A stretch of DNA of 32,546 nucleotides. It comes from Chloroflexota bacterium. GTDB lineage: Bacteria; Chloroflexota; Limnocylindria; P2-11E. Positions 13,869 to 21,081 of the stretch are shown here, one piece after another (the stretch's first letter is position 1; every line of letters starts with the position of its first letter). The notes below the pieces were generated by a model. It saw nothing but the letters and a program-made list of their open reading frames with translations, searched no databases and was not told the origin of the DNA. Location of the stretch: the NCBI GenBank assembly GCA_005881885.1, contig VBDX01000143.1:1-32546 (forward strand), written 5' to 3'. The translations under genes and the position numbers were made by a program.

Positions 13869-13899
13869 TGTGATGCTCTATCCACTGAGCTACCGGGTC
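13827..13899 (-). tRNA. tRNA-Arg (anticodon ACG)
   Basis: 73 nt on the minus strand: acceptor GACCCGG/CCGGGTC, D arm GCTC/GAGC, anticodon stem TCACA/TGTGA, loop CTACGAA giving anticodon ACG (A34 normally edited to inosine), T arm GCGGG/CCCGC. CCA is not encoded. The T loop is again TCCGAGT (C at position 55). It shares a 20-nt identical stretch around the D arm with the first tRNA-Arg, in inverted orientation. The HNH ORF ends inside it. Confidence 0.95.
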
Positions 13900-13911
13900 G
13901 TGGGATGAATT

Positions 13912-14583
13912 CTAGCTCAGTTGGCTCAAGACGCGATCCAATCCACGCACATCCCCATCGAACTCCGCCGGCAAAATGAACGCGCGCATTCCCGCGCGCT
14001 CCGCTCCCGCATCAACGGCGTGGTCTCCGACCATCAGCGTCTCATTCGGCGCGACGCCAAGCGACTTCGCGGCCGCGAGAAAGATCGCCGGATCCGGTTT
14101 CTCCGCGCCGACCTCGAACGAATGCGTGAACGAATCGACGAGACCCTCGAGCCCGTGCTTGGCGAACACCGGACGCAGGTCCGCGGGCACGTTGCTCACG
14201 ACGCCGACCCGAAGCCCACGGTCGCGTACCGCACGCAAAGTCGGACCCGTATCCGTGTAGGGCACCCACGAATGCGGATCCATCACCCGCTCGTAAAGCT
14301 CTCGCGACAGGTCCGGGACGACGCGATCCGCGCGGGTGAACAATGCCGTCCAGACGCGCCGGTGCGCCTCGGGCGAAAGATCACGTCCTTTGGCGATCTC
14401 TTCCGGCGTCTTCCCCGCCGCCCAGAGCTCATCCCACAGAGCGCGCGCGAGGCCGATGCTCATCGGCACGCCGGACCGCGCCGCGAACGACAGGATGACC
14501 TCCGGCGCGTGCGGAGCGTGAAAGAGCGTGTCGCCCCAATCGAAGAGCACCGCGCGCAGGTGCGGTCTTACTTGCGTAGCCAC
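13912..14583 (-). CDS. HAD-superfamily hydrolase in the inositol operon
   Basis: 223 residues. Motif I is FDWGDTL (D15, G17, T19): the nucleophile Asp is present but the usual second Asp two residues on is Gly, with Asp only at +3. Motif II is VVSN, motif III the Lys in EKPDPAIFL, motif IV VGDHAVDAG. A helical cap lies between motifs I and II (about 25-105). Enzymes with the +2 Asp replaced are often not simple phosphatases (phosphonatase and dehalogenase types differ here), so the reaction is open. GTG 14583 overlaps the iolB stop by 16 bases, so it belongs to the iolCDB transcript and is its last gene. A role in inositol-phosphate intermediate metabolism or detoxification is only context inference. 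Confidence 0.82.
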   Translation of the reverse strand: MATQVRPHLRAVLFDWGDTLFHAPHAPEVILSFAARSGVPMSIGLARALWDELWAAGKTPEEIAKGRDLSPEAHRRVWTALFTRADRVVPDLSRELYERVMDPHSWVPYTDTGPTLRAVRDRGLRVGVVSNVPADLRPVFAKHGLEGLVDSFTHSFEVGAEKPDPAIFLAAAKSLGVAPNETLMVGDHAVDAGAERAGMRAFILPAEFDGDVRGLDRVLSQLS

Positions 14584-15359
14584 TCGTGCTCGGGATCGAA
14601 GGTCACGCACCACTTCCGCACCGGACCCGCCATCACGTTCAGGTAGTAGAGCTCGTACCCCGGCGCAGCGGACACGGTGTGGTAGCCGCGCGGCACGAGC
14701 ACGACATCGCCGTCGCGCACCGCCACCGTCTCGTCGAGCGTGCGATCGGCCGTGTATACGCGCTGCACCGCGAAGCCATTCGCCTGGCGCAGCCGGTGGT
14801 AGTACGTCTCCTCGAGCTGTGTCTCCTTCGGCGGGTCGTTGGTGTCGTGTTTGTGCGGCGGGTAGCTCGACCAGTGACCCGCGGGCGTAATCACCTCTGT
14901 CACCAGGAGCGATTCGGCGGCGGCGTCCTCCATGAGGATGTGATGGATCGTCCGCTCCATGCTGCCGCTGCCGCGGACCTCGCGCCGCATGTCGGCTGGC
15001 CGGATGTGGCGTGGACGTTCCCCGCGCTTCGCCGGGGCCGATGCGATCGCGATCTCCACGTCCACCTTCACCGCGCGCATCTCGATGCTCGCGCCGGGAG
15101 GCGCGTAGATCGCGTGCGGCGCACCGTCGAAGGGCGTCGCACGCTCCCCCACCTCCGGCCAGCTGACCTCGCCGACACGGACGGAACACCGGCCCGCGAT
15201 GACGACGACGCACACCTCGGAGTCCTCGGCCTCGACAACGAACCGCCCGCCCTTGGGGATCCAAGTCGCGCTGAAGCTGACGTAATTCCATCCCGCCGTC
15301 TGGGGGGTCAAGCTCACTCGGCCATCCAGGCCGCGGACCAGCAGCGAGCGCGGGGTCAC
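14568..15359 (-). CDS. iolB: 5-deoxy-glucuronate isomerase IolB
   Basis: 263 residues, bicupin fold. It converts 5-deoxy-D-glucuronate to 2-deoxy-5-keto-D-gluconate, the third step after IolG and IolE in myo-inositol breakdown. The family signature is complete: GHWSSYPPHKHDTNDPPKE with His169/His171, then LEETYYHRL with Glu184 and His188 as metal ligands, and further on VRDGDVVLVPRGYHTVSAAP with the last His. It starts at GTG 15359, overlapping the iolD stop (GTGA); a longer reading upstream would lie inside iolD. Cytoplasmic. Confidence 0.95.
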   Translation of the reverse strand: MTPRSLLVRGLDGRVSLTPQTAGWNYVSFSATWIPKGGRFVVEAEDSEVCVVVIAGRCSVRVGEVSWPEVGERATPFDGAPHAIYAPPGASIEMRAVKVDVEIAIASAPAKRGERPRHIRPADMRREVRGSGSMERTIHHILMEDAAAESLLVTEVITPAGHWSSYPPHKHDTNDPPKETQLEETYYHRLRQANGFAVQRVYTADRTLDETVAVRDGDVVLVPRGYHTVSAAPGYELYYLNVMAGPVRKWCVTFDPEHEWLRK

Positions 15360-17224
15360 AGGTAGCGCCGCTGCTTCGGCTTCGTCTTCTCGTACGTGTT
15401 GCGGGCGTCGCGGACGCTCGCGGGTTCCGAGACCTCGGCGACGGGCACGTCCCACCACGACTCGTAGCTGGGCACGGATGCATAGCGATCTACCTCGATG
15501 TGGATCACGACCGTGCGGTCGACCTTCTTCGCCGCGGCAAGCGCCTCGCGTAGCTCGGCGATACCGCGCGCGCGGATCGCGTGGGCCCCGAGGCTTTCCG
15601 CGTTCGTCGCGAGATCGGTGGGGAGGTAGGGTGCGGGATCGCGCTCGCCGTCAAGACCCCGCGAGCCATCCTTGCCCTGGCGAAACTGCGTGCCGAAGCC
15701 ATCGGTCCCGAGCGATCGTGAGAGACCGCCGATCGACGCGTACCCGTGGTTATCCACGAGGACGACGACGAGCTTCGCGCGCTCCTGCAGCGAGGTGACG
15801 ATCGCCTCGTTCAGCATCAGGTACGAGCCGTCGCCAACGAGCGCATACACCTCGCGGTCAGGAGCGGCCATCTTCGCCCCCAGAGCGCCTGCGATCTCGT
15901 AGCCCATGCACGAGTAGCCGTACTCCACGTGGTACTGCTTGCGGTCGCGCGCGCGCCAGAGCTTGTGCAGGTCGCCAGGCATGGAGCCCGCCGCGCAGAC
16001 CACGACATCGGTCGGTGAGGAGAACGTGTTCACGGCGCCGATCACCTCGCTCTGCGCGGGTAGGGGCCGGTGATCGAGCGAGTACAGCCGTGTGACCTCC
16101 GCATCCCACTCCCGCGCGAGGTTCGCGCATTCGTCGCGGTACGCCTTCTCGACGCGGTATCCGACACCCGCGAGCGCCTCGAGCGTCACCCGCGCGTCGG
16201 CGGTCACGGCGAGCGCGGCGTGCTTGGTCGAATCCAACTCCGCGACGTTGATGTTCACGAACCGCACCGCGTTGTTCTGGAAGGCCGACTTGGACGCCGT
16301 GGTGAAGTCACTCCATCGTGTGCCGATGCCGATCACCAGATCGGCCTCGTGCGCGAGGCGGTTGGCCGCCGACGTCCCCGTCACGCCGATCGCTCCGAGC
16401 GCGGCGGGGTGGTCGTACGGCAGCGATCCCTTCCCGGCCTGCGTCTCGGCGACGGGGATGCCCGTCTCCTCGACGAAGCGACGTAGCGCTTCGGAGGCGC
16501 AGGCGTAGATGACACCGCCGCCGGCGACAATGAGCGGCCGTTTCGCCGCGCGCAACGCCGCGACCGCTCTGGCGAGAGCGGCGGGTTCAGGCGGACGGCG
16601 GTCGATGTGCCACACGCGTTTCGCGAGGAACTCGTCGGGGTAGTCATACGCCTCGACCTGGATGTCCTGCGGCAAGGCGAGCGTCACGGCACCGGTCTCC
16701 GCGGGGCTCGCCAGGACGCGCATCGCGGCGAACGCGGCGGGAATGATCTGCTCCGGACGCGTGATGCGGTCCCAGTAGCGGGAGACCGGCTGAAACGCGT
16801 CATTCACCGAGACGTCGCCGCGCGCTGGAACCTCGAGCTGCTGCAGCACCGGATCCGGGATGCGCGAAGCGAAGACGTCGCCAGGCAGGAGCAGCACCGG
16901 CAGCCGATTCACCGTCGCCAGGGCGGCGCCGGTGATCATGTTCGTCGCGCCGGGACCGATCGAGCTCGTGCAGGCGAAGGTCTGAAGGCGGTCCTTCATG
17001 CGCGCGTAGCCGACCGCCGAGTGCACCATCGACTGCTCGTTCCGGGCCATGTGATACGGCAACAGCTCGGGATGCTCGAACAGCGCCTCACCGATCCCGG
17101 CGACGTTGCCGTGACCGAAGATCCCCCAGCAGCCCGCGAAGAAGCGCTGCTCGACACCGTCGCGCTCGACGTATTGCGACGCGAGGAACCGCACCAACGC
17201 CTGGGCCATGGTCATATGCGTCAC
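15356..17224 (-). CDS. iolD: 3D-trihydroxycyclohexane-1,2-dione hydrolase IolD
   Basis: 622 residues, a thiamine-diphosphate enzyme that opens the ring of 3D-(3,5/4)-trihydroxycyclohexane-1,2-dione to 5-deoxy-D-glucuronate. The N-terminal PYR domain has the catalytic Glu63 in RNEQSMVHSAVGYAR. IolD-specific stretches include FFAGCWGIFGHGNVAG, LPLPGDVFA-like LLLPGDVFASRIPDPVLQQL and GIGTRWSDFTTASKS. The C-terminal ThDP motif is GDGSYLMLNEAIVTS with the Asn ligand region VDNHGYASIGGL. Length is normal. GTG 17224 overlaps the iolC stop (GTGA); ATG 17215 is an in-frame alternative three residues later. Confidence 0.97.
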   Translation of the reverse strand: MTHMTMAQALVRFLASQYVERDGVEQRFFAGCWGIFGHGNVAGIGEALFEHPELLPYHMARNEQSMVHSAVGYARMKDRLQTFACTSSIGPGATNMITGAALATVNRLPVLLLPGDVFASRIPDPVLQQLEVPARGDVSVNDAFQPVSRYWDRITRPEQIIPAAFAAMRVLASPAETGAVTLALPQDIQVEAYDYPDEFLAKRVWHIDRRPPEPAALARAVAALRAAKRPLIVAGGGVIYACASEALRRFVEETGIPVAETQAGKGSLPYDHPAALGAIGVTGTSAANRLAHEADLVIGIGTRWSDFTTASKSAFQNNAVRFVNINVAELDSTKHAALAVTADARVTLEALAGVGYRVEKAYRDECANLAREWDAEVTRLYSLDHRPLPAQSEVIGAVNTFSSPTDVVVCAAGSMPGDLHKLWRARDRKQYHVEYGYSCMGYEIAGALGAKMAAPDREVYALVGDGSYLMLNEAIVTSLQERAKLVVVLVDNHGYASIGGLSRSLGTDGFGTQFRQGKDGSRGLDGERDPAPYLPTDLATNAESLGAHAIRARGIAELREALAAAKKVDRTVVIHIEVDRYASVPSYESWWDVPVAEVSEPASVRDARNTYEKTKPKQRRYL

Positions 17225-18210
17225 GTCGGCACCCGTCGCGCCAGAAGCGACTCGATCTCGGCGAGCGTGGGCATCGCGTCCGCGCACGCGAGACGCGACG
17301 CCACGATCGCCCCCGCGGCGTTCGCGACCTCGAGCGTCCGCGCGAGCGGCCACCCCGCGAGAATGCCGTGGCACAGCGCTCCGCCGAACGCATCGCCGGC
17401 GCCGAGACCGTTGAGCACGCGGGTCTCGACCGCAGGCACGCTCACCTCGTCGCCAGACGTCCGGGCGTAGGCGCCATCGCCGCCGCGCTTCACCACGGCG
17501 AGCCGCGGCCCCATCTCGAGCAGCGCGGCGGAGGCCGCTCGCGGATCGCGGAGACCGGTCGCCATCTCGACCTCATCGCTGTTGCCGACGACGACCGTCG
17601 CGTGACGCAGCGCCTGGCGCGCGTAGCGCCGCGCCTCCTCCTGGACCCGCCAGAACATCGACCGGTGGTCGAGGTCGTGGATGGTCACATCACGTCCGCC
17701 GCGAACCTCGAGCGCCGCCAGAGTGGCGGTACGGCTCGGCTCGTCCGAGAGCCCGGTGCCGGTGGTCCAAAAGAGCGGCGCCGCGGCGATGGCGTCCAGG
17801 TCGAGCTCATCGCGCGTGAGGTTCATGTCTGGCGCCTTGGGCTCGCGATAGAAGAGGAGCGGAAAGCGGTCCGGCGGATAGATCTCGCAGAAGACGATCG
17901 GCGTCCTCAAATATGGGTCGGTCCCGACCCAGCGCGCGTCCACGCCGAAGCCCGCCAGCGCCGTTCGGACGTAGTCGCCGAAGCCGTCGCGGCCGACCTT
18001 GGTGATGACCGCGGTACGTCGCCCGAGGCGCGCGGCCGCGACGGCGACGTTCGTGGCGCTGCCGCCGAGCGACTTCGCGAATGTCCGCACCTCGGCGAGC
18101 GGGACTCCGATCTGCTCCGGGTACAGGTCGACGCCGACCCGGCCCATCGTGATGACCTCGGGGCTACCCCTGCCGCCTCGCGGACCCGATGCGACGACCT
18201 GCTGCGTCAA
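17221..18210 (-). CDS. iolC: 5-dehydro-2-deoxygluconokinase IolC (PfkB family)
   Basis: PfkB/ribokinase-fold sugar kinase, 329 residues from TTG 18210. It phosphorylates 2-deoxy-5-keto-gluconate in the inositol pathway. EVITMGRVGVDLYPEQIGVP near the N-terminus is diagnostic for IolC, followed by FAKSLGGSATNVAVAAARLG (PfkB motif 1). VLNGLGAGDAFGGALCHG near residue 275 is PfkB motif 2 with the catalytic Asp. The next ATG (18147) would remove the first beta strand, so the TTG is preferred. A TAGACT box lies 10 nt upstream and shares its TA with the -10 box of the divergent dehydrogenase. First gene of iolC-iolD-iolB-HAD. Confidence 0.92.
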   Translation of the reverse strand: MTQQVVASGPRGGRGSPEVITMGRVGVDLYPEQIGVPLAEVRTFAKSLGGSATNVAVAAARLGRRTAVITKVGRDGFGDYVRTALAGFGVDARWVGTDPYLRTPIVFCEIYPPDRFPLLFYREPKAPDMNLTRDELDLDAIAAAPLFWTTGTGLSDEPSRTATLAALEVRGGRDVTIHDLDHRSMFWRVQEEARRYARQALRHATVVVGNSDEVEMATGLRDPRAASAALLEMGPRLAVVKRGGDGAYARTSGDEVSVPAVETRVLNGLGAGDAFGGALCHGILAGWPLARTLEVANAAGAIVASRLACADAMPTLAEIESLLARRVPT

Positions 18211-18220
18211 AGAGATTCGC

Positions 18221-18230
18221 AGTCTAGAGT
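18221..18230. promoter_or_regulatory. Divergent -10 pair between iolC and the iolG-like gene
   Basis: AGTCTAGAGT contains TAGAGT on the plus strand (18225-18230, 8 nt before GTG 18239) and TAGACT on the minus strand (18226-18221, 10 nt before TTG 18210). Both share the same TA. The 28-nt spacer leaves no room for two separate promoters or for an intergenic operator, so the two inositol units are probably expressed together. Confidence 0.5.
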
Positions 18231-18238
18231 CGCGCCGA

Positions 18239-19234
18239 GTGAAGATCGCGATCCTCGGCGTCGGCCGCCTCGGAGCGTTTCACGCCAAAGCCCTGCGCGC
18301 GCTCCCGGGCGTCGACGAGCTGCGCATCAACGACGCCGACTCATCTCGCGCGGCCGCGCTGGCCAAGGAGCTCGGCGCCAAGCATGCCGCGTCGATCGAC
18401 GCCGCGCTCGACGGTGCGGACGCGGTCGTCATCGTCACCCCGACGGGCACGCACGCCGAGCTCATTCGCCGCGCGCTCGACAGAGGTCTTGCCGTGTTCT
18501 GCGAGAAGCCGATCGCGCTCGACCTCGACTCGACGAAGCGCGTGGTCGAGCAGGTCGACAAGACGAAGGGGCGCGTACAGATCGGCTTCCAGCGCCGTTT
18601 CGACGCGGGCTTCCAGGAAGCGCGCCGCCGCGTGCGCGCCGGCGAGCTGGGCACCGTCTACAGCTTCCACATGACCAGCCGCGACGCGCTTCCGCCGCCC
18701 GACGCCTACATCGAGACGTCCGGCGGCCAGTTCGTGGATCAGCTCATCCACGACTTCGACGTGACCCGCTGGATGTTCGGCGACGAGGTCGAGGAGCTCT
18801 ACGCCACCGGGTCCACTCTGGGCTTCCCCCAGTACGGCAAGTGGGGCGACGTCGCGACCTCCGCTGTTGTGCTGCGGCTGCGCGGCGGCGCGGTGGGAGC
18901 GCTCGAGGCCGCGCGGCACAACGAGGCCGGGTACGACATCCGCGTCGATGTCTACGGCTCCAAGGACACGATCGCCATCGGACTGGATCCCCGCACCCCG
19001 GTCACCTCCGTCGAGCGCGACGCGCCGCGCTTCAAGGACCCCGCGTATCCAACCTTCTTCGTGCGCTTCGACGCCGCGTATCGCGCCGAGCTCGCGCATT
19101 TCCTCCGGTTCGCGCGTGGCGAGGCCGAGAATCTCTGCACCGCACGCGACGGGATGGAGGCCCTGCGCATCGCGCTCGCGGCGCGGCGGTCGCTCAAGGA
19201 GCATCGTCCGGTAGCCCTCAAGGAGATCGCGTGA
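18239..19234 (+). CDS. iolG: Gfo/Idh/MocA oxidoreductase, probable inositol 2-dehydrogenase
   Basis: 331 residues. The Rossmann motif GVGRLG is at residues 7-12. The family motif CEKPIALD (88-95) carries the conserved Lys, then QIGFQRRFD and VDQLIHDFDVTRWMFGD with the catalytic His171. That loop is typical of inositol dehydrogenases. By position it would oxidise myo- or scyllo-inositol to 2-keto-inositol with NAD+, the first pathway step. The open frame extends upstream to 17999, but GTG 18239 is where homology begins and lies 8 nt after a TAGAGT box. Divergent from iolCDB. The exact inositol isomer is not decided by sequence. Confidence 0.85.
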   Translation: MKIAILGVGRLGAFHAKALRALPGVDELRINDADSSRAAALAKELGAKHAASIDAALDGADAVVIVTPTGTHAELIRRALDRGLAVFCEKPIALDLDSTKRVVEQVDKTKGRVQIGFQRRFDAGFQEARRRVRAGELGTVYSFHMTSRDALPPPDAYIETSGGQFVDQLIHDFDVTRWMFGDEVEELYATGSTLGFPQYGKWGDVATSAVVLRLRGGAVGALEAARHNEAGYDIRVDVYGSKDTIAIGLDPRTPVTSVERDAPRFKDPAYPTFFVRFDAAYRAELAHFLRFARGEAENLCTARDGMEALRIALAARRSLKEHRPVALKEIA

Positions 19235-19965
19235 CCGTCATGGTCCGATTCCTCGGGAGCGGCAACGCGTTCAGCGACGGTGGGCGGGCGAACGCCGCCA
19301 TCCACGTCACCGCACCGGGCGTATCGCTGCTGCTCGATTGCGGCGGCTCGGCGTTACCCGCCATCAAGAAGCACCTCGATCCCGCGAACATCGACGCGAT
19401 CGCGGAGACGCATCTCCATGGCGATCACTTCGGCGGGATCACCTTTCTGGTGCTCGAGCAGCATTTCGCCGGCCGAAAGCGCGAGCTGGTCGTGGGGGGT
19501 CCACCGTCGCTCGACCAGCGGCTGCGCGCGGCCGAGCAGGCGCTCTACCCGGACTTCTTCGGGCGGGTCGAGCTCGGCTTTCCGCTCCGTACGCTCGTGC
19601 TCGCCGAGAAACCGACTGAGCTTGGCGGTGCGCAGGTGAGCGCTCTCGAGGTCCGTCATGTACGCCTCTCGGAGCCGCACGGCCTGCGCGTCAAGGTCGG
19701 AGGCGCCCTGATCGCGTACTCCGGGGATGCGCGCTGGAGCGAACACCTCATACCGGTCGCCAGGGGCGCGGACCTCTTCATCTGCGAGGCCTCGTACTTC
19801 GACAGCGACGATCCCGCGCACATCTCGTACCGGCAGCTGATGGCGCACCGAGCCCAGCTCGGCGCGAAGCGGATCGTGCTGACGCACCTGGGCGCGGAGA
19901 CCCTTGCGCATCTCACAGAACTGGAGCTCGAGCACGCCCAAGACGGGACGGTCGTCGAGGTCTAG
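19231..19965 (+). CDS. Metallo-beta-lactamase-fold hydrolase
   Basis: 244 residues. It starts at GTG 19231, overlapping the dehydrogenase stop by four bases (GTGA), with AAGGAG upstream. The N-terminal VRFLGSGNAFSDGGRANA and the metal motif HLHGDH (His61, His63, Asp65, His66), later YSGDARW (bridging Asp) and VLTHLGAE (last His), are the RNase Z/PhnP-like branch of the fold. It lacks the long exosite of true tRNase Z, so a small-molecule phosphodiesterase or lactonase is more likely. Its coupling to an inositol dehydrogenase raises the possibility of a cyclic or lactone intermediate as substrate, but that is inference. Confidence 0.82.
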   Translation: MTVMVRFLGSGNAFSDGGRANAAIHVTAPGVSLLLDCGGSALPAIKKHLDPANIDAIAETHLHGDHFGGITFLVLEQHFAGRKRELVVGGPPSLDQRLRAAEQALYPDFFGRVELGFPLRTLVLAEKPTELGGAQVSALEVRHVRLSEPHGLRVKVGGALIAYSGDARWSEHLIPVARGADLFICEASYFDSDDPAHISYRQLMAHRAQLGAKRIVLTHLGAETLAHLTELELEHAQDGTVVEV

Positions 19966-19966
19966 A

Positions 19967-19995
19967 GGGGAGACCGGCCGCACGCCGGCCTCCCC
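19967..19995. terminator. Bidirectional terminator hairpin
   Basis: GGGGAGACCGGC (19967-19978), loop CGCAC, GCCGGCCTCCCC (19984-19995): a 12-bp stem with one mismatch. It lies 2 nt after the plus-strand stop and 6 nt before the minus-strand stop of the convergent binding-protein gene, so it can serve both transcripts. No clear T-run. Confidence 0.7.
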
Positions 19996-20001
19996 GATGC
20001 G

Positions 20002-21063
20002 CTACTTCGCGGCGTCTACGTATTCGTTCGTCCAGGTCTTCGAGAGGTCGATCGTCTTGCCCTTGACATTGTTGTTGTAGGTCTGGAGGACCTTGAGGAT
20101 GAAGTCGGGCGCTCCGGCGGGCATCTTCCCGTCCGGGCTGAACATCGGCATGCTGCCGGTCAGCGCGGTGAGGTACAGATCTTTGTCGCCCGCGTAGTAG
20201 TCGGCCGGGAGCTTGTCGGCGATCTCCTGCGGCGTGTGCGTCTGGATCCACTTGAGCGTCTTGACATACGCGTTCGCCACGCGCTGGACGACGCTCTTGT
20301 TCTGGGCGACCCAGTCAGCGCGCATGTAGATCGAGATGAAGGGGTAGTCACCGCCAAGAGCAGCACGGGTCAGCTCGGGGGTCCGAAGATCGATGAGGAC
20401 CTTCGCGTCCCCTGTCTTGAGGAGGCGCGAGATCGTCGGCTCGGTCGTCATGCCGGCGTCGATCGTTCCCTGCTTGATGGCGGCGATGAAGGTGTCACCG
20501 GAACCGACGGCGATCGGCGTGAACTGATCGGGCGTGATCCCTTTGGTGCTGGCGAGGTACTGCGTGAGACCGTGCGTGCCCGAGCCGATCGAGGTCACGC
20601 CGAGCTTACGCCCCTTGAAGTCGGCCGGACCTTTGATGTCGTTCGCCTTGGCGGTCGCGACCATCTCGGCCTCACCCGGCGCACGCAGGAGCTGCACCAC
20701 CTCGATCAGGTTCTTACCAAGACCGGCCACGTCGATGGTGTGGTCGTACGAGCCGGACGAACCCTCGACCTCGCCGGCGATGAGCGCTGTCGTCGCGTCC
20801 TTCCCTGACGGCTCGTCGATGAGGTTGACGGTGAGGTTCTGGTCCTTGAAGTAACCAAGCGCCTCGGTGAGCTTGTTCGGCAGGTAGATCTGCTTGTTGA
20901 GCCCGCCCACCATGATCGTGAGAGTTGCCGGGGCGGCGCTAGCCGCGGCGCTGCCAGCGGCGCTGTTCGTCGGGCTCGCGCCGCCGCCGGTGTTCGTCGC
21001 GCCGCCGCAGGCGGCGGCGACAATCGTCGCGATGAGGCCGAGCGTCGCGATGGTTCGCTGCAT
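20002..21063 (-). CDS. NMT1/SsuA-type ABC substrate-binding lipoprotein
   Basis: 353 residues. Lipoprotein signal MQRTIATLGLIATIVAAAC (Cys19), then a Gly/Ala/Ser/Pro-rich linker. The type II binding-protein core starts TLTIMVGGLNKQIYLPNKLT and includes ALGYFKDQNLTVNL, DIKGPADFKGRKLGVTSIGS with GTHGLTQYL, and AIKQGTIDAGMTTEPT, as in nitrate/sulfonate/taurine and thiamine-precursor binders. It is the last gene of ATPase-permease-binding protein (18 nt after the permease) with a GGGGGGA ribosome site. The ligand (alkanesulfonate, taurine, pyrimidine precursor or aromatic acid) is undecided. Confidence 0.9.
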   Translation of the reverse strand: MQRTIATLGLIATIVAAACGGATNTGGGASPTNSAAGSAAASAAPATLTIMVGGLNKQIYLPNKLTEALGYFKDQNLTVNLIDEPSGKDATTALIAGEVEGSSGSYDHTIDVAGLGKNLIEVVQLLRAPGEAEMVATAKANDIKGPADFKGRKLGVTSIGSGTHGLTQYLASTKGITPDQFTPIAVGSGDTFIAAIKQGTIDAGMTTEPTISRLLKTGDAKVLIDLRTPELTRAALGGDYPFISIYMRADWVAQNKSVVQRVANAYVKTLKWIQTHTPQEIADKLPADYYAGDKDLYLTALTGSMPMFSPDGKMPAGAPDFILKVLQTYNNNVKGKTIDLSKTWTNEYVDAAK

Positions 21064-21081
21064 TCGCGGTCCCCCCTTTGT

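Noticed and set aside
13912-14583. Phosphonoacetaldehyde hydrolase assignment for the HAD protein
   Set aside because: Motif I resembles phosphonatase in lacking the second Asp, but the cap Lys region and phosphonate genes are not seen beside it.
17368-19965. Very long open frame on the plus strand running through iolC antisense into the MBL gene
   Set aside because: Only the part from 19231 has homology-like sequence; the rest is Arg/Ala-rich shadow of iolC and the dehydrogenase, expected in GC-rich DNA.
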